NCBI GenBank assembly: GCA_001940725.1
Contig: MDVR01000022.1
Coordinates: 4,938-33,588 of the forward strand
Origin: Candidatus Heimdallarchaeota archaeon LC_2
GTDB taxonomy: Archaea > Asgardarchaeota > Heimdallarchaeia > Heimdallarchaeales > Kariarchaeaceae
DNA: 28,651 nucleotides
Direction of reading: 5' to 3'
The notes under the pieces are model-generated. The model was not told where the DNA came from, ran no database searches, and was given only the letters and a program-made list of their open reading frames with translations. The stretch's first letter is position 1; each line of letters opens with the position of its first letter. A program made the translations under genes and the position numbers. Positions 8,175 to 16,334 of the stretch are shown here, piece by piece.

Positions 8175-8729
8175 ATGACTGAGCGAGTCAGATATTATAA
8201 ACTCATTCTCATTGGAGATGGCGCAGTAGGTAAAACATCATTGAGAAGTCGGTTCTTTGGTGAAGGCTTCAACAGTAGTTACATGATGACAATTGGAGCA
8301 GATTTTGCAGTAAAACGAACAACTTTAGATGAAGAAGAGTACATTCTTCATTTTTGGGACTTGGCTGGTCAACCGAGATTCAAGGAAGTAAGAGAAGCTT
8401 ATTACAAAAACGCAGATGCTGCGATTCTGGTTTTTGATCTTTCAAGACCTGATACTTTTGAACAATTACCTCAATGGATTACAGAAATGGTTGAAAATAT
8501 AAAAAAAGACATTAATGATATTCCGATGGTTTTAGTGGGAAATAAAGTTGATCTCCGTGGAGAACCTAATGTTAAAATTATTACGTTTCAAGAGGGTCAG
8601 GACTATTGTCAGAGATTAGGGGTATGGCTGGGTCGAAAGGTCGACTATTTTGAAACAAGTGCTAAGGTTGATTTAAACATTGGAGTTGCATTTAACAATG
8701 TTATAAAACAGCTAAATCCAATCCACTAA
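8175..8729 (+). CDS. Ras/Rab-like small GTPase (184 aa)
   Basis: All five G motifs are intact. G1 is GDGAVGKTS (residues 14-22), G2 is T39 in MMTIGADF, and G3 is WDLAGQ (61-66) with the catalytic-type Gln66. G4 is NKVD (123-126) and G5 is ETSAK (160-164). The length fits a single Rab/Ras domain with no extension. The C-terminus (LNPIH) has no Cys, so prenylation is unlikely and membrane contact would need a partner. It should bind and hydrolyse GTP as a switch. The start ATG 8175 is set by a TATA-like box at leaderless distance. Its last 18 bases overlap the 3' end of the next GTPase gene on the other strand. Asgard genomes are known to carry many such GTPases. Confidence 0.95.
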   Translation: MTERVRYYKLILIGDGAVGKTSLRSRFFGEGFNSSYMMTIGADFAVKRTTLDEEEYILHFWDLAGQPRFKEVREAYYKNADAAILVFDLSRPDTFEQLPQWITEMVENIKKDINDIPMVLVGNKVDLRGEPNVKIITFQEGQDYCQRLGVWLGRKVDYFETSAKVDLNIGVAFNNVIKQLNPIH

Positions 8730-9242
8730 TCTCCTCGCTAAGTCCATGAATAGTTGTTCTATGTTTTCACCAGATTTCGCGCTTGTTGGATAGAATATCA
8801 CTCCTGGAATGATTGAATCATACAATATTTTTGTCTGATTTGTAAATCTATTTTCTACGATTTTAGAATCAACCAGATCACTCTTATTGCCAACTACAGC
8901 AATAGGAATAGGAAATTTGTTTCCGTTTAATTTGTATTCTTCTAACCAGAGGGGAATGTTTTCCAAAGTTCTTTCATTGGTCATATCATACACTAAAATA
9001 ATTCCAGATGTATTATCATAGTATAGCTCGCGGATTGACTTAAATTTGATTTGACCGGATAAGTCCCAAATATGAAGAATTATATTTCTTTTGTCAATCT
9101 CCAACCTTTTTACAGCAAAATCTGCCCCTATTGTCATTAGATATGTAGATTTAAATCCTCGACCTAAATATCTTTGTCTGATGGAGGTTTTACCAACGCT
9201 TGGATCACCAATTAATATAATTTTGAAACTTTTTTTTCGCAC
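8712..9242 (-). CDS. Ras/Rab-like small GTPase, GTG start (176 aa)
   Basis: Motifs are G1 GDPSVGKTS (residues 12-20), G2 T37 in LMTIGADF, G3 WDLSGQ (59-64), G4 NKSD (119-122) and G5 TSAKSGEN (153-160). The start codon is GTG (9240-9242), followed by the basic stretch RKKSFK. A TATA-like box on the minus strand (9264-9273) is 22-31 bases upstream, consistent with leaderless initiation at GTG. The gene is tail-to-tail with the previous GTPase and overlaps it by 18 bases. The GADFAVKR segment is shared with that neighbour, suggesting an old local duplication. There is no C-terminal Cys. Confidence 0.95.
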   Translation of the reverse strand: MRKKSFKIILIGDPSVGKTSIRQRYLGRGFKSTYLMTIGADFAVKRLEIDKRNIILHIWDLSGQIKFKSIRELYYDNTSGIILVYDMTNERTLENIPLWLEEYKLNGNKFPIPIAVVGNKSDLVDSKIVENRFTNQTKILYDSIIPGVIFYPTSAKSGENIEQLFMDLARRLVDWI

Positions 9243-9351
9243 CGTATTACTATTTACTGTGATAAGATAAAAGGTAATTGCTTAGATTGTGAATCGAATA
9301 TTTGAACGAACTAAAAGCTGATTACAAACTATTTTAAAGAAGAAGAAAATT

Positions 9352-10725
9352 TTATACAAACTTACCGAAAAATTTGTCGACTTCACTGTCTATCTGATCC
9401 TGTTCTGACTGAGTAACAAGTGAATTTGGGGGAATTACAGAAATGAGATCATAAATTTCAGTTGCAAAATGCCTTAGGGCAACTTTATGTTTGATATCAT
9501 TAACTAACGTAAACACAACAAAAGTGAACTCTTTGTAATCATGAATAAGTACTACTCCCGTCTCATGCGAAATCGTTTCTAAATTCCCACTTCCAGCAAT
9601 CACTTCCGAAAGAAAATGAGATAAGGCAACTACAAACCCTGTTATAAGACTTACTTGCAAGTCAGAATCAGGCCGTTTTTTCTCATAAACGGGAATCTCA
9701 TCCCGAACAACAATCAAGTAAAAGACGTCTGATCTTTGTTCTTCATATAATTGAAATAATTTTTCCGAGATATTTACTAATCCATCAACTTTGATTCTTA
9801 ATAATTTACGAATTTTCAATTCCACAGTTGCTTTAAAATGATCATCTACGGGATTATGATTACGAATGATCTTGACTGAAGGAAAATTATTTATGGATTG
9901 GCTAAGTAATGGATCTATGTTAATGTCTTTAAACCATTCATAAAATGTACATGCACCATTATAGAATAGTTTTGCTTGTTCAAAATTCTCGTCATAGAGA
10001 TACAAGTATGCCTTAACTAATGTAATATACATAGATAGAATTTTTTGGTTAAACTGATTTGCAATTAAGTCAATATCAGAAAGATACTCTATCATACTCT
10101 CGAAATTATCTTGGGTCTCATTTTCAAGGTAAAACTCAAAATTAATTACTGCAAGTGATCTTAAACCCTCTATCGCATCCATAAATAACTGTGAGAAATC
10201 TTGATTTGAACTTGTTTCGGACAGAGATATTAATAGTGAAATTAGCTCATCTGTGCTTTTTTGTTTGGGGACCTCCTGCATCGACTTGTATTGTTTTAAT
10301 TCTAAGGTAATTTGCCTTTTAAAACTAAACTGCTCTAGCAATTTCTGTAAATTTATTACGATATCACTCACATTCCATGGCTTTTCAATAATCAAATGTG
10401 TATTTACATTGTTTATTGATTTCCTAGCAATATCCAAATTCAGCTTTTCAGTTTTCAAAACACGAGAAATGTCTGGATTTATGGATTTTATTCTTTCCAA
10501 TAACTCCAAGCCAGACATATTTATCATATGAAATTCAGCAATTATAATCGCAACTTCATTTGACTGGATATAGTCAGAAACCAAATATGGATCATTAAGT
10601 GTTACAATGTCAAAGTATTCATTAAATATCTTATGAAAATGTTGTAATTGTGATTCTTCGGTATCAACAATTAGCACCTGCAAAGAAATTTTGCTTTCAG
10701 TCATTGATTGATATGTATTAGACAT
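9352..10725 (-). CDS. Degenerate receiver domain plus longin/roadblock-like domain protein (457 aa)
   Basis: Residues about 15-133 read as a response-regulator receiver domain: VLIVDTEESQ (acidic D21), IIIAEFHMINMSGLELLERI and LIIEKPW with the conserved Lys115. At the phosphoacceptor position the Asp is replaced by Glu64 (AEFHM), so it may not be phosphorylated or may mimic the phosphorylated state. A helical middle region follows. The C-terminal part (about 305-425), with FYLIVVRDEIPVYEKKRPDS, LITGFVVALSHFLSEVI and EFTFVVFTLVNDIKHKVALR, has the strand-helix pattern of longin/roadblock domains, which partner small GTPases in archaea and eukaryotes. It lies 109 bases upstream of a GTPase gene on the same strand. 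A role as GTPase regulator is an inference from fold pattern and position. Confidence 0.75.
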   Translation of the reverse strand: MSNTYQSMTESKISLQVLIVDTEESQLQHFHKIFNEYFDIVTLNDPYLVSDYIQSNEVAIIIAEFHMINMSGLELLERIKSINPDISRVLKTEKLNLDIARKSINNVNTHLIIEKPWNVSDIVINLQKLLEQFSFKRQITLELKQYKSMQEVPKQKSTDELISLLISLSETSSNQDFSQLFMDAIEGLRSLAVINFEFYLENETQDNFESMIEYLSDIDLIANQFNQKILSMYITLVKAYLYLYDENFEQAKLFYNGACTFYEWFKDINIDPLLSQSINNFPSVKIIRNHNPVDDHFKATVELKIRKLLRIKVDGLVNISEKLFQLYEEQRSDVFYLIVVRDEIPVYEKKRPDSDLQVSLITGFVVALSHFLSEVIAGSGNLETISHETGVVLIHDYKEFTFVVFTLVNDIKHKVALRHFATEIYDLISVIPPNSLVTQSEQDQIDSEVDKFFGKFV

Positions 10726-10795
10726 CTGTAATATTTCTATCTATCCCTTGAATTTGATATTATGATAAATGTTATTATGCCCGGAAAATTTAGAT

Positions 10796-11905
10796 TCAAG
10801 AGATCTTCTCATTAAATTCTTTCATAGGTATTTCAAACATATAAGAATAAGAAAATCTCCAATCATTCTGTTTAAAATCAAAATTTGCTGGATAGAACCA
10901 ATGAATCATCGATCCATTTTGCTTGGTATCCAATCTGAGAGACTGTAGGGAAGGAAACATTTCCCAAAGCAGAAATAAAAATTCATTAGATTGTTTAGGT
11001 GTCAAATTACCCCAAATCATTGCTTTGTCATTTTCTAGTAGATCCAAGGCCATTCGAAATGGAGGTGGGTTTTCCTTGAAAAGATAATATAGTAGATTCT
11101 TATCTGTTTGGGATAATGAGTTGATCAGAACTAGAAATGTTTCAGTCAAATCAAAGGATGCATGATTGTAGTTCAGTCTGATTGTCGATATTAAGTTACT
11201 TTGGACAAAATTATAAATTCTATGTGTATCTGTTCTACTTAATTCATACATGTGACGTAATTCGGATTGTTTTATTCCCCCATTAGATGTAATTGTTCTT
11301 AGGAAATTCAGCTTTATTGGACTCAATTCTTGGTAGTCAACTAGATCTACTTTCTCAAAATCGATATATGGCTCTTCATGAACTGAAGAGAACCAATTCT
11401 GCCAATTGAATGTCCAAATTAGATTTTCGTGATCAAAGCTCTGTAAATCGGGATAGGTTTCTGTCCGGATACCTGAACTTGGAAATAAGTCGTAATCATA
11501 AATTATATTTTTGCGCATTAATAATTCGTCAAAAAATAGTTTAATATTATCTTGAGCTTCAGAGTTATTCGGAATATCAAACTGTATGAGAAGTCCAAAA
11601 TGCTCACCAAAAAACCTGGATCTATAGTGCGTATATGGATGAACATCACATGCTAATTCCAACTTTTTCAGCAATTCCATTGTCAAAACTTTGGCAATAA
11701 CTGAAATCCTAAGAAGACCTAGAGTTTCTACTTTGTAAATAGCAACTGGCAATCCGATGATTCCTTCTTCAACCATTCGATTATACCTTTTCTTCACGGT
11801 GGGCCATGAAATATCTACCTTCTTGGCTAGTTTCTTCATTGAAATTAATGGATCTGTTTGTAAAGCTTGTATGAGCTTAAAATCTTTGTATGGTATTTGC
11901 TGCAT
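10796..11905 (-). CDS. Lrp/AsnC-like winged-helix transcription regulator (369 aa)
   Basis: Residues 1-55 form a winged-helix-turn-helix like that of Lrp/AsnC: KDFKLIQALQTDPLISMKKL, then AKKVDISWPTVKKRYNRMVE and EEGIIGLPVAI. The following part (about 55-140) alternates strands and helices as in a ligand-sensing RAM-like domain. A second helix-turn-helix-like segment occurs around 195-240 (LSPIKLNFLRTITSNGGIKQ, SELRHMYELSRTDTHRIY). At 369 residues it is over twice the usual Lrp length, a large two-HTH form that I regard as archaeal. It probably binds DNA and sits upstream of the receiver/longin gene with a 70-base gap, so the two may be co-transcribed. Ligand and targets are unknown. Confidence 0.75.
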   Translation of the reverse strand: MQQIPYKDFKLIQALQTDPLISMKKLAKKVDISWPTVKKRYNRMVEEGIIGLPVAIYKVETLGLLRISVIAKVLTMELLKKLELACDVHPYTHYRSRFFGEHFGLLIQFDIPNNSEAQDNIKLFFDELLMRKNIIYDYDLFPSSGIRTETYPDLQSFDHENLIWTFNWQNWFSSVHEEPYIDFEKVDLVDYQELSPIKLNFLRTITSNGGIKQSELRHMYELSRTDTHRIYNFVQSNLISTIRLNYNHASFDLTETFLVLINSLSQTDKNLLYYLFKENPPPFRMALDLLENDKAMIWGNLTPKQSNEFLFLLWEMFPSLQSLRLDTKQNGSMIHWFYPANFDFKQNDWRFSYSYMFEIPMKEFNEKIS

Positions 11906-12013
11906 ACCTATATTTCAAATCTGGATATGGTTAATAATGTTAAAGGTGATTGGATGGAAAACTTGATGATTACTATTTGACAATTTAATATTATTTATGG
12001 AAATTATATTGAC

Positions 12014-12490
12014 CTATTCCAGAATTAATACTGAGAGGGGATTACCACCTGGAGTCCCCCCGGGTGGATCGAAAGTATATTCAACAATATCACTCGCAAA
12101 ACCTCCCTGAAAAATTGTACCTGTAATTTGTACAGTGTACCAACCATTTTCCGTTGCATGATTGTAAAAATATATTGTATATGAAAGGTCAAAAACTGAT
12201 GTGGACAAGTCGTAATGATAATCAAAAGATGTTTCAGAAGGTAAGATTAGTGAAATGTCTAAATCATAAAAAATGTCATCGAAATTGTCGCTCTCAAAAT
12301 TGAGGGTGAAATGACTAACTACATCATCCTCGAGACCATCTGGGTCAAGGGCAGTATAATATGCATCAACAATTGTTATGGTCATAATTATCCCATTATT
12401 CTCAATTGTAGTGGTTTCCGATGCGTTTGAAAACGAAATAAAAATCGAACCCAAACACAGAATGATTAAAAATAAAGAATGTATCTTCAT
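12014..12490 (-). CDS. Small secreted beta-rich protein (158 aa), possibly cut short
   Basis: There is a clear signal peptide at residues 1-23 (MKIHSLFLIILCLGSIFISF, SNA), with a likely cleavage after SNA. The mature part is a beta-rich acidic domain (TIVDAYYTALDPDGLEDDVV, FYNHATENGWYTVQITGTIF). The end reads DPPGGTPGGNPLSVLILE and then stops. In surface proteins of this kind a Pro/Gly linker is usually followed by a membrane anchor, so this may have lost its anchor, or it may be secreted freely. The family is unknown. The upstream gap holds the inverted repeat described separately. Confidence 0.65.
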   Translation of the reverse strand: MKIHSLFLIILCLGSIFISFSNASETTTIENNGIIMTITIVDAYYTALDPDGLEDDVVSHFTLNFESDNFDDIFYDLDISLILPSETSFDYHYDLSTSVFDLSYTIYFYNHATENGWYTVQITGTIFQGGFASDIVEYTFDPPGGTPGGNPLSVLILE

Positions 12491-12989
12491 TACTGAATTT
12501 TGATAATTCTCTAATTAAAATATTATTGGAACATTAATAAAAATAAAAATGCAAAATATACCATATGTTCCAAACGATTAAATATGGATGATCTAAGTCT
12601 TTTTGATTAATTTTTCACCAATATTTTAACCTCAAATGATCCTAAAAAATAATATTGTTTGGAACGATATTTAAATATAATTACAATTTATTGATAAATA
12701 TTCCAAAGATGTTTTATTCCCACATTTTTGTTAAAAATTCATTGTAGTGGCGGTTTTGGGTTAATAGAATATTTTTTTGAATGGATTGTCTGATAAATCA
12801 AATCATTTTGTGAAATAAATCAGAATAATACTACACTTAAATTTGAATATATTCCTATTCGATCGATCTAGCTTGTCTCAACTTCTAGCGAATCCTTAAT
12901 CTTTCTAGGATTCAGCTATTCATTCTAGTAAATTCCTCAGAAAACCGAAAAGTAAATAGATTCGCAGGTGTCCCTTCGAATCGGCTAAA
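12491..12989. other. Intergenic region with inverted repeats
   Basis: There is no gene in about 500 bases. GTTCCAAAC (12567-12575) is the inverse of GTTTGGAAC (12657-12665), and both lie within similar ATAT-flanked sequence, so 12561-12680 could be a small MITE-like element or a pair of operators. Near the transposase start, GAATCCT/AGGATTC (12890-12896, 12907-12913) and GATTCG/CGAATC (12959-12964, 12977-12982) form hairpins, and the latter may be part of the insertion-sequence end. Confidence 0.35.
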
Positions 12990-13553
12990 ATGCGCAAAAA
13001 ACAACCTGCGTATCTAATATTTCACAGAATCGGCAAAAAGCCTATCGCTTGCATCTCGAACATTGCACAGAGAAGTGGCTGGAATCAGCCACTTCGTTGG
13101 AAGCGGTTCTACACCGCTTCTTCGATGGTTCGTGGAATCATTCTCCTTTATATCAAGAGAATGAGATCCCTCGATGCACTTGTGGGTTATCTCAAGAATA
13201 ATTCACATGCTCGAAGAGCTTGTGGATTTGGAAAGTTTTCACCCTCCAGATCCACTTTTTCAAGATTCTTACGATTTTTAGGTCCGAAACCATTTGAAAA
13301 CTTGTTTTACAATCTTGTAAAGGTTTTACAAGATCAAGGTAAGGTGACTGGACGTCACCTTGCCATTGACTCCACTCATGTTAAAGCGTGGAGCAGTAGA
13401 AAATCGAAGAACAAAAAAGATCCTGATTTCAAACTTGCAAAAAATTGCAACTTTGCAAGACTTGGCATGACTCCGAAGAGTTTCATGCCTTGTTACCGTG
13501 TCCATGTACCTACACGTTTCCAAAATATGATTATTACAGTGACCTTCTATTAA
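12990..13553 (+). pseudogene. DDE transposase, N-terminal part only
   Basis: The N-terminal half of an IS4/IS5-superfamily DDE transposase is visible. There is a basic region and a helical domain with MVRGIILLYIKRMRSLDALV and GFGKFSPSRSTFSRFLRFLG, then the first catalytic Asp in RHLAIDSTHVKAWSSRKSKN. After MTPKSFMPCYRVHV the family similarity ends and the frame closes at 13553, so the second Asp and the Glu of the DDE triad are absent. The rest was deleted or replaced. The protein cannot be an active transposase. Its GC content is somewhat higher than the surroundings, fitting a foreign element. Confidence 0.75.
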
Positions 13554-13828
13554 AAATAAAATTTGGAGATACCAAACGGTATGGACCTGATAAGACAGTA
13601 ACCATAGACCACATGAGACAATTATACGATTACACAGCATTAACTGAAAAAGGAGCAATTATATCATTAAGTAACAGGGTTACTCAAGCGGTTTGGAAGA
13701 GTATTATAATGAAACGTGATCAAAAAGGTTACTGGCAATATGTAGTTGTAACTCGCAACATGTTAAAAAATCTTATTGCTCTTTTTACTCCATGGCTAGT
13801 CAATTCTAAATATTTGATTCATAGATAG
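13510..13828 (+). pseudogene. Unidentified gene fragment fused behind the broken transposase
   Basis: Past the point where the transposase similarity stops, a different plus frame becomes coding-like: KYDYYSDLLLKIKFGDTKRY, GPDKTVTIDHMRQLYDYTAL, QAVWKSIIMKRDQKGYWQYV, ending LVNSKYLIHR. The frame is formally open from an ATG at 13445, but that part overlaps the transposase frame and is not meaningful. It has no recognised domain and no sign of the DDE glutamate. It may be the tail of a host gene brought next to the transposase by a deletion. Confidence 0.3.
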
Positions 13829-13941
13829 TGAAGCAAATTGATCTGAAATAGAGAATATTTTGTATAGATCCGAAGAGTGATAAAGTTGATTGACCTATAA
13901 TTTTTTTTTTTTGGCATCGGAATATTATTTCATATCTGTAG

Positions 13942-14193
13942 CCTGATCAAATTCTAGGAAAATGTCTCTCTGATAAACTAAGGAGTTATATCATTTTATA
14001 TTGTAAAAATGAAATAATCTTTGAAGAATCCATGCCTTCTATTAATCTAAAATCTGTTGAAGTCCCTACGAGATTATCATCTCCCGAAAACGAGATACTG
14101 TTGGAATTGAAGTTTCAATGGAAAACGGATTAACTGTTAGGATTAAATATTAAAATTCCTCCAAATACTGTCAATGAAAGCATGTTGTTATGA
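13942..14193 (+). pseudogene. Short relic frame with one stop
   Basis: The plus strand is open from 13942, includes an ATG at 14032 (MPSINLKSVEVPTRLSSPEN) and meets TAA at 14131-14133. It then continues in the same frame (LLGLNIKIPPNTVNESMLL) to TGA 14191-14193. The composition is protein-like on both sides of the stop. I cannot name it. It may be debris of the same event that broke the transposase, or a 33-residue peptide. The rest of 13829-14208 shows nothing. Confidence 0.2.
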
Positions 14194-14208
14194 ACTTACG
14201 AACATGAA

Positions 14209-14919
14209 TTATTTAAATTTTCTTGATTTGACTTTCTCTCTCAATTTTGAGTAAATTTTATAATTTAGAATTACTTCATTTAGATTTCTTTCTTCTATTT
14301 TTTTATAATCACCCTTATCAAATTGTCCCCAAACAGCAGTACCGAGTTCTTTTTCAAAATCTGACTCGACTTTCAGAAATTCAATAATTTTGGCATTGCT
14401 TAAAGGAAACAATTGAAACCAGTTCTTCTCTAATTTATTAAATGGGACTGTAGTTTCACTAAAATCCAATCTTCTTGCTAGACCGTAGAGATTAAACAAT
14501 TCACCCTTAGGGGCGATATTATACATGGCAGATCTAATATAAAGATAGTTAAGATCGAAACGATTAATTCCAACACCGATATAACATATTAAGGCTGGTC
14601 TGTTTAGTTCAGGATCAATCTTTTTTTGTTCCAATTTGTATAGATTTGAAATATACTCATAAATGTTAATGAGTATGTCCTTTTCAGCAGCATTGGGATT
14701 ATTAGGATCAAAAGAATCTTCATTCCAAATCCAATAGGAATTAAATTTACCCATGTTGTTAAGATTTGCTTTGTTTGGATTTTGATGGGAAAATGTTCCA
14801 CCCATCAAAAAATTTTCTTTCATGACTGGATTTCCATCCATATGCCATGATTTGTTATTTCTACCAGATATTGGAACATAAGTTTCCAAATCTAAATTAA
14901 TGTAAATTGTACCTTTCAT
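14209..14919 (-). CDS. DEDD-type (PolB-like) 3'-5' exonuclease, predicted (236 aa)
   Basis: The protein matches the RNase H-fold DEDD exonuclease pattern. IYINLDLETYV carries the D-x-E of motif I (D10, E12) and GVGINRFDLNYLYIRS carries the motif II Asp (D122). The third motif near EERNLNEVILNYKIYSKL is degenerate, with Glu215 at the likely Asp site, so activity is uncertain. The length is typical for stand-alone PolB-like exonucleases. The ATG lies directly after the TAG of a 32-residue ORF, with GGAGGAATT 6-14 bases upstream as ribosome site, so it is translated from a polycistronic mRNA with the Smr and zinc-finger genes. The first 91 codons are repeated twice upstream. A likely role is trimming DNA or RNA 3' ends. 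Confidence 0.65.
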   Translation of the reverse strand: MKGTIYINLDLETYVPISGRNNKSWHMDGNPVMKENFLMGGTFSHQNPNKANLNNMGKFNSYWIWNEDSFDPNNPNAAEKDILINIYEYISNLYKLEQKKIDPELNRPALICYIGVGINRFDLNYLYIRSAMYNIAPKGELFNLYGLARRLDFSETTVPFNKLEKNWFQLFPLSNAKIIEFLKVESDFEKELGTAVWGQFDKGDYKKIEERNLNEVILNYKIYSKLREKVKSRKFK

Positions 14920-15018
14920 CTATAATTCCTCCAAATTTAATTGCAGATAGATTGATTTTTTGGTTAACGGATTCCAAAATTGACAATATGCTTGTATTTG
15001 AATAGATAAATGGTTCAT
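14920..15018 (-). CDS. 32-residue ORF coupled to the exonuclease gene (copy 1)
   Basis: ATG 15016-15018 to TAG 14920-14922 encodes MNHLSIQIQAYCQFWNPLTK then KSIYLQLNLEEL. It has its own ribosome site (AGGAGATTT just before the ATG) and its stop abuts the exonuclease ATG. Its own last codons form the exonuclease Shine-Dalgarno (GGAGGAATT). It may be a real microprotein or a coupling leader that brings ribosomes to the exonuclease start. This copy is the one next to the intact exonuclease gene. Confidence 0.4.
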   Translation of the reverse strand: MNHLSIQIQAYCQFWNPLTKKSIYLQLNLEEL

Positions 15019-15112
15019 TTTAAATCTCCTGATATAGCAAATATTGTATCACCATCATTTTTTGGTAGGACTTTGATCTCTTTGCAACTTTTTATTCTGA
15101 GTATATCATGTT

Positions 15113-15397
15113 TTAATTTAGATTTGAAATATACTCATAAATGTTAATGAGTATGTCCTTTTCAGCAGCATTGGGATTATTAGGATCAAAAGAATCTTCA
15201 TTCCAAATCCAATAGGAATTAAATTTACCCATGTTGTTAAGATTTGCTTTGTTTGGATTTTGATGGGAAAATGTTCCACCCATCAAAAAATTTTCTTTCA
15301 TGACTGGATTTCCATCCATATGCCATGATTTGTTATTTCTACCAGATATTGGAACATAAGTTTCCAAATCTAAATTAATGTAAATTGTACCTTTCAT
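15113..15397 (-). pseudogene. Truncated exonuclease copy (94 aa)
   Basis: The product of the tandem amplification is the first 93 residues of the exonuclease, through YEYISNL, then Asn and a stop made by the repeat junction. It keeps D10 and E12 but lacks D122 and everything beyond, so it cannot be catalytic. The start codon and ribosome site are intact, so the fragment could still be made. It is identical to the fragment at 15591-15875. Confidence 0.85.
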
Positions 15398-15496
15398 CTA
15401 TAATTCCTCCAAATTTAATTGCAGATAGATTGATTTTTTGGTTAACGGATTCCAAAATTGACAATATGCTTGTATTTGAATAGATAAATGGTTCAT
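15398..15496 (-). CDS. 32-residue ORF (copy 2)
   Basis: This is an identical copy of the small ORF at 14920-15018, here preceded by a truncated Smr 3' end with no start codon and followed by a truncated exonuclease copy. Its ribosome site is preserved. Confidence 0.35.
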   Translation of the reverse strand: MNHLSIQIQAYCQFWNPLTKKSIYLQLNLEEL

Positions 15497-15590
15497 TTTA
15501 AATCTCCTGATATAGCAAATATTGTATCACCATCATTTTTTGGTAGGACTTTGATCTCTTTGCAACTTTTTATTCTGAGTATATCATGTT

Positions 15591-15875
15591 TTAATTTAGA
15601 TTTGAAATATACTCATAAATGTTAATGAGTATGTCCTTTTCAGCAGCATTGGGATTATTAGGATCAAAAGAATCTTCATTCCAAATCCAATAGGAATTAA
15701 ATTTACCCATGTTGTTAAGATTTGCTTTGTTTGGATTTTGATGGGAAAATGTTCCACCCATCAAAAAATTTTCTTTCATGACTGGATTTCCATCCATATG
15801 CCATGATTTGTTATTTCTACCAGATATTGGAACATAAGTTTCCAAATCTAAATTAATGTAAATTGTACCTTTCAT
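15591..15875 (-). pseudogene. Truncated exonuclease copy (94 aa), nearest the intact Smr gene
   Basis: This fragment has the same sequence as that at 15113-15397: motif I (D10, E12) present, motifs II and III missing, stop created at the repeat junction. As the first exonuclease start after the intact Smr and small ORF, it is the one translated by coupling from the operon 5' end. The full-length enzyme 950 bases downstream therefore depends on reinitiation or its own ribosome site. Confidence 0.85.
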
Positions 15876-15974
15876 CTATAATTCCTCCAAATTTAATTGC
15901 AGATAGATTGATTTTTTGGTTAACGGATTCCAAAATTGACAATATGCTTGTATTTGAATAGATAAATGGTTCAT
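15876..15974 (-). CDS. 32-residue ORF (copy 3), overlapping the Smr stop codon
   Basis: Here the small ORF is in its native context. Its ATG (15972-15974) overlaps the Smr TGA (15971-15973) as ATGA, the classic sign of translational coupling, and a Shine-Dalgarno-like AGGAGATTT lies within the Smr 3' codons. It has the same peptide as the other two copies. The overlap and two precisely placed ribosome sites argue that it is translated. The peptide has one Cys and two Trp/Tyr-rich patches but no recognised domain. Confidence 0.45.
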   Translation of the reverse strand: MNHLSIQIQAYCQFWNPLTKKSIYLQLNLEEL

Positions 15975-16264
15975 TTTAAATCTCCTGATATAGCAAATAT
16001 TGTATCACCATCATTTTTTGGTAGGACTTTGATCTCTTTGCAACTTTTTATTCTGAGTATATCATGTTTTAATTTAGTTCTTACATAGATTTGAAGAATA
16101 TTACCAGATCGAAATCCATGAACTATATTGAAATGTGTATATCCGGATTCAAAATACTCTACCATGATCCTTGGCAAATCAGTTTGGGTTTCATATTTTG
16201 TGTACCCATGAATATCCAACTCAACAAAATCTATATTGTTGATCGTTTCAAATGATTCTCTCAT
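15971..16264 (-). CDS. Smr-like domain protein (97 aa)
   Basis: This is a single small domain with the Smr signatures: FVELDIHGYTKYE (D17-x-H19-G20, matching the LDLHG motif) and FNIVHGFRSGNILQIYV (H49-G50, matching the HGKGxG motif, with F-R-S in place of K-G). Smr domains, known from the C-terminus of MutS2 and as stand-alone proteins, are nicking nucleases or nucleic-acid-binding modules. The start ATG has a strong ribosome site (AAGGAGGAAT) a few bases upstream. The last third is triplicated downstream as part of the 478-bp repeat, but this gene itself is complete. Its stop overlaps the next small ORF. It lies between a zinc-finger gene and an exonuclease gene, which suggests shared work on nucleic acid. 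Confidence 0.7.
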   Translation of the reverse strand: MRESFETINNIDFVELDIHGYTKYETQTDLPRIMVEYFESGYTHFNIVHGFRSGNILQIYVRTKLKHDILRIKSCKEIKVLPKNDGDTIFAISGDLK

Positions 16265-16334
16265 AGCATTCCTCCTTCCTTAACCATTATATTTACTGAA
16301 TGGACTGTGTCTATCACGTGCATTTCTCCCGACA

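Larger units (their letters stand above)
14641..16077. repeat. Three perfect tandem copies of a 478-bp unit
   Basis: The copies are 14641-15118, 15119-15596 and 15597-16074, followed by TAG. By eye they are identical. Each unit runs from codon 93 of the exonuclease gene back through its start, the 32-residue ORF and the last 32-33 codons of the Smr gene. The junction reads AATTTAGATTTGAA. The Smr side is AATTTAGTTCTT and the exonuclease side is TATAGATTTGAA, so only the 3-bp TAG is shared (microhomology). Both outer genes remain intact; only the middle copies are truncated. The perfect identity means the amplification is very recent, or is an assembly effect. Confidence 0.95.

Noticed and set aside
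13326..13658. Minus-strand 110-codon ORF across the transposase
   Set aside because: It is antisense to the clear DDE transposase frame and has no domain-like features.
14641..16077. CRISPR or similar array, suggested by the repeated blocks
   Set aside because: The unit is 478 bp, directly adjacent without spacers, and made of coding sequence; it is a tandem duplication.
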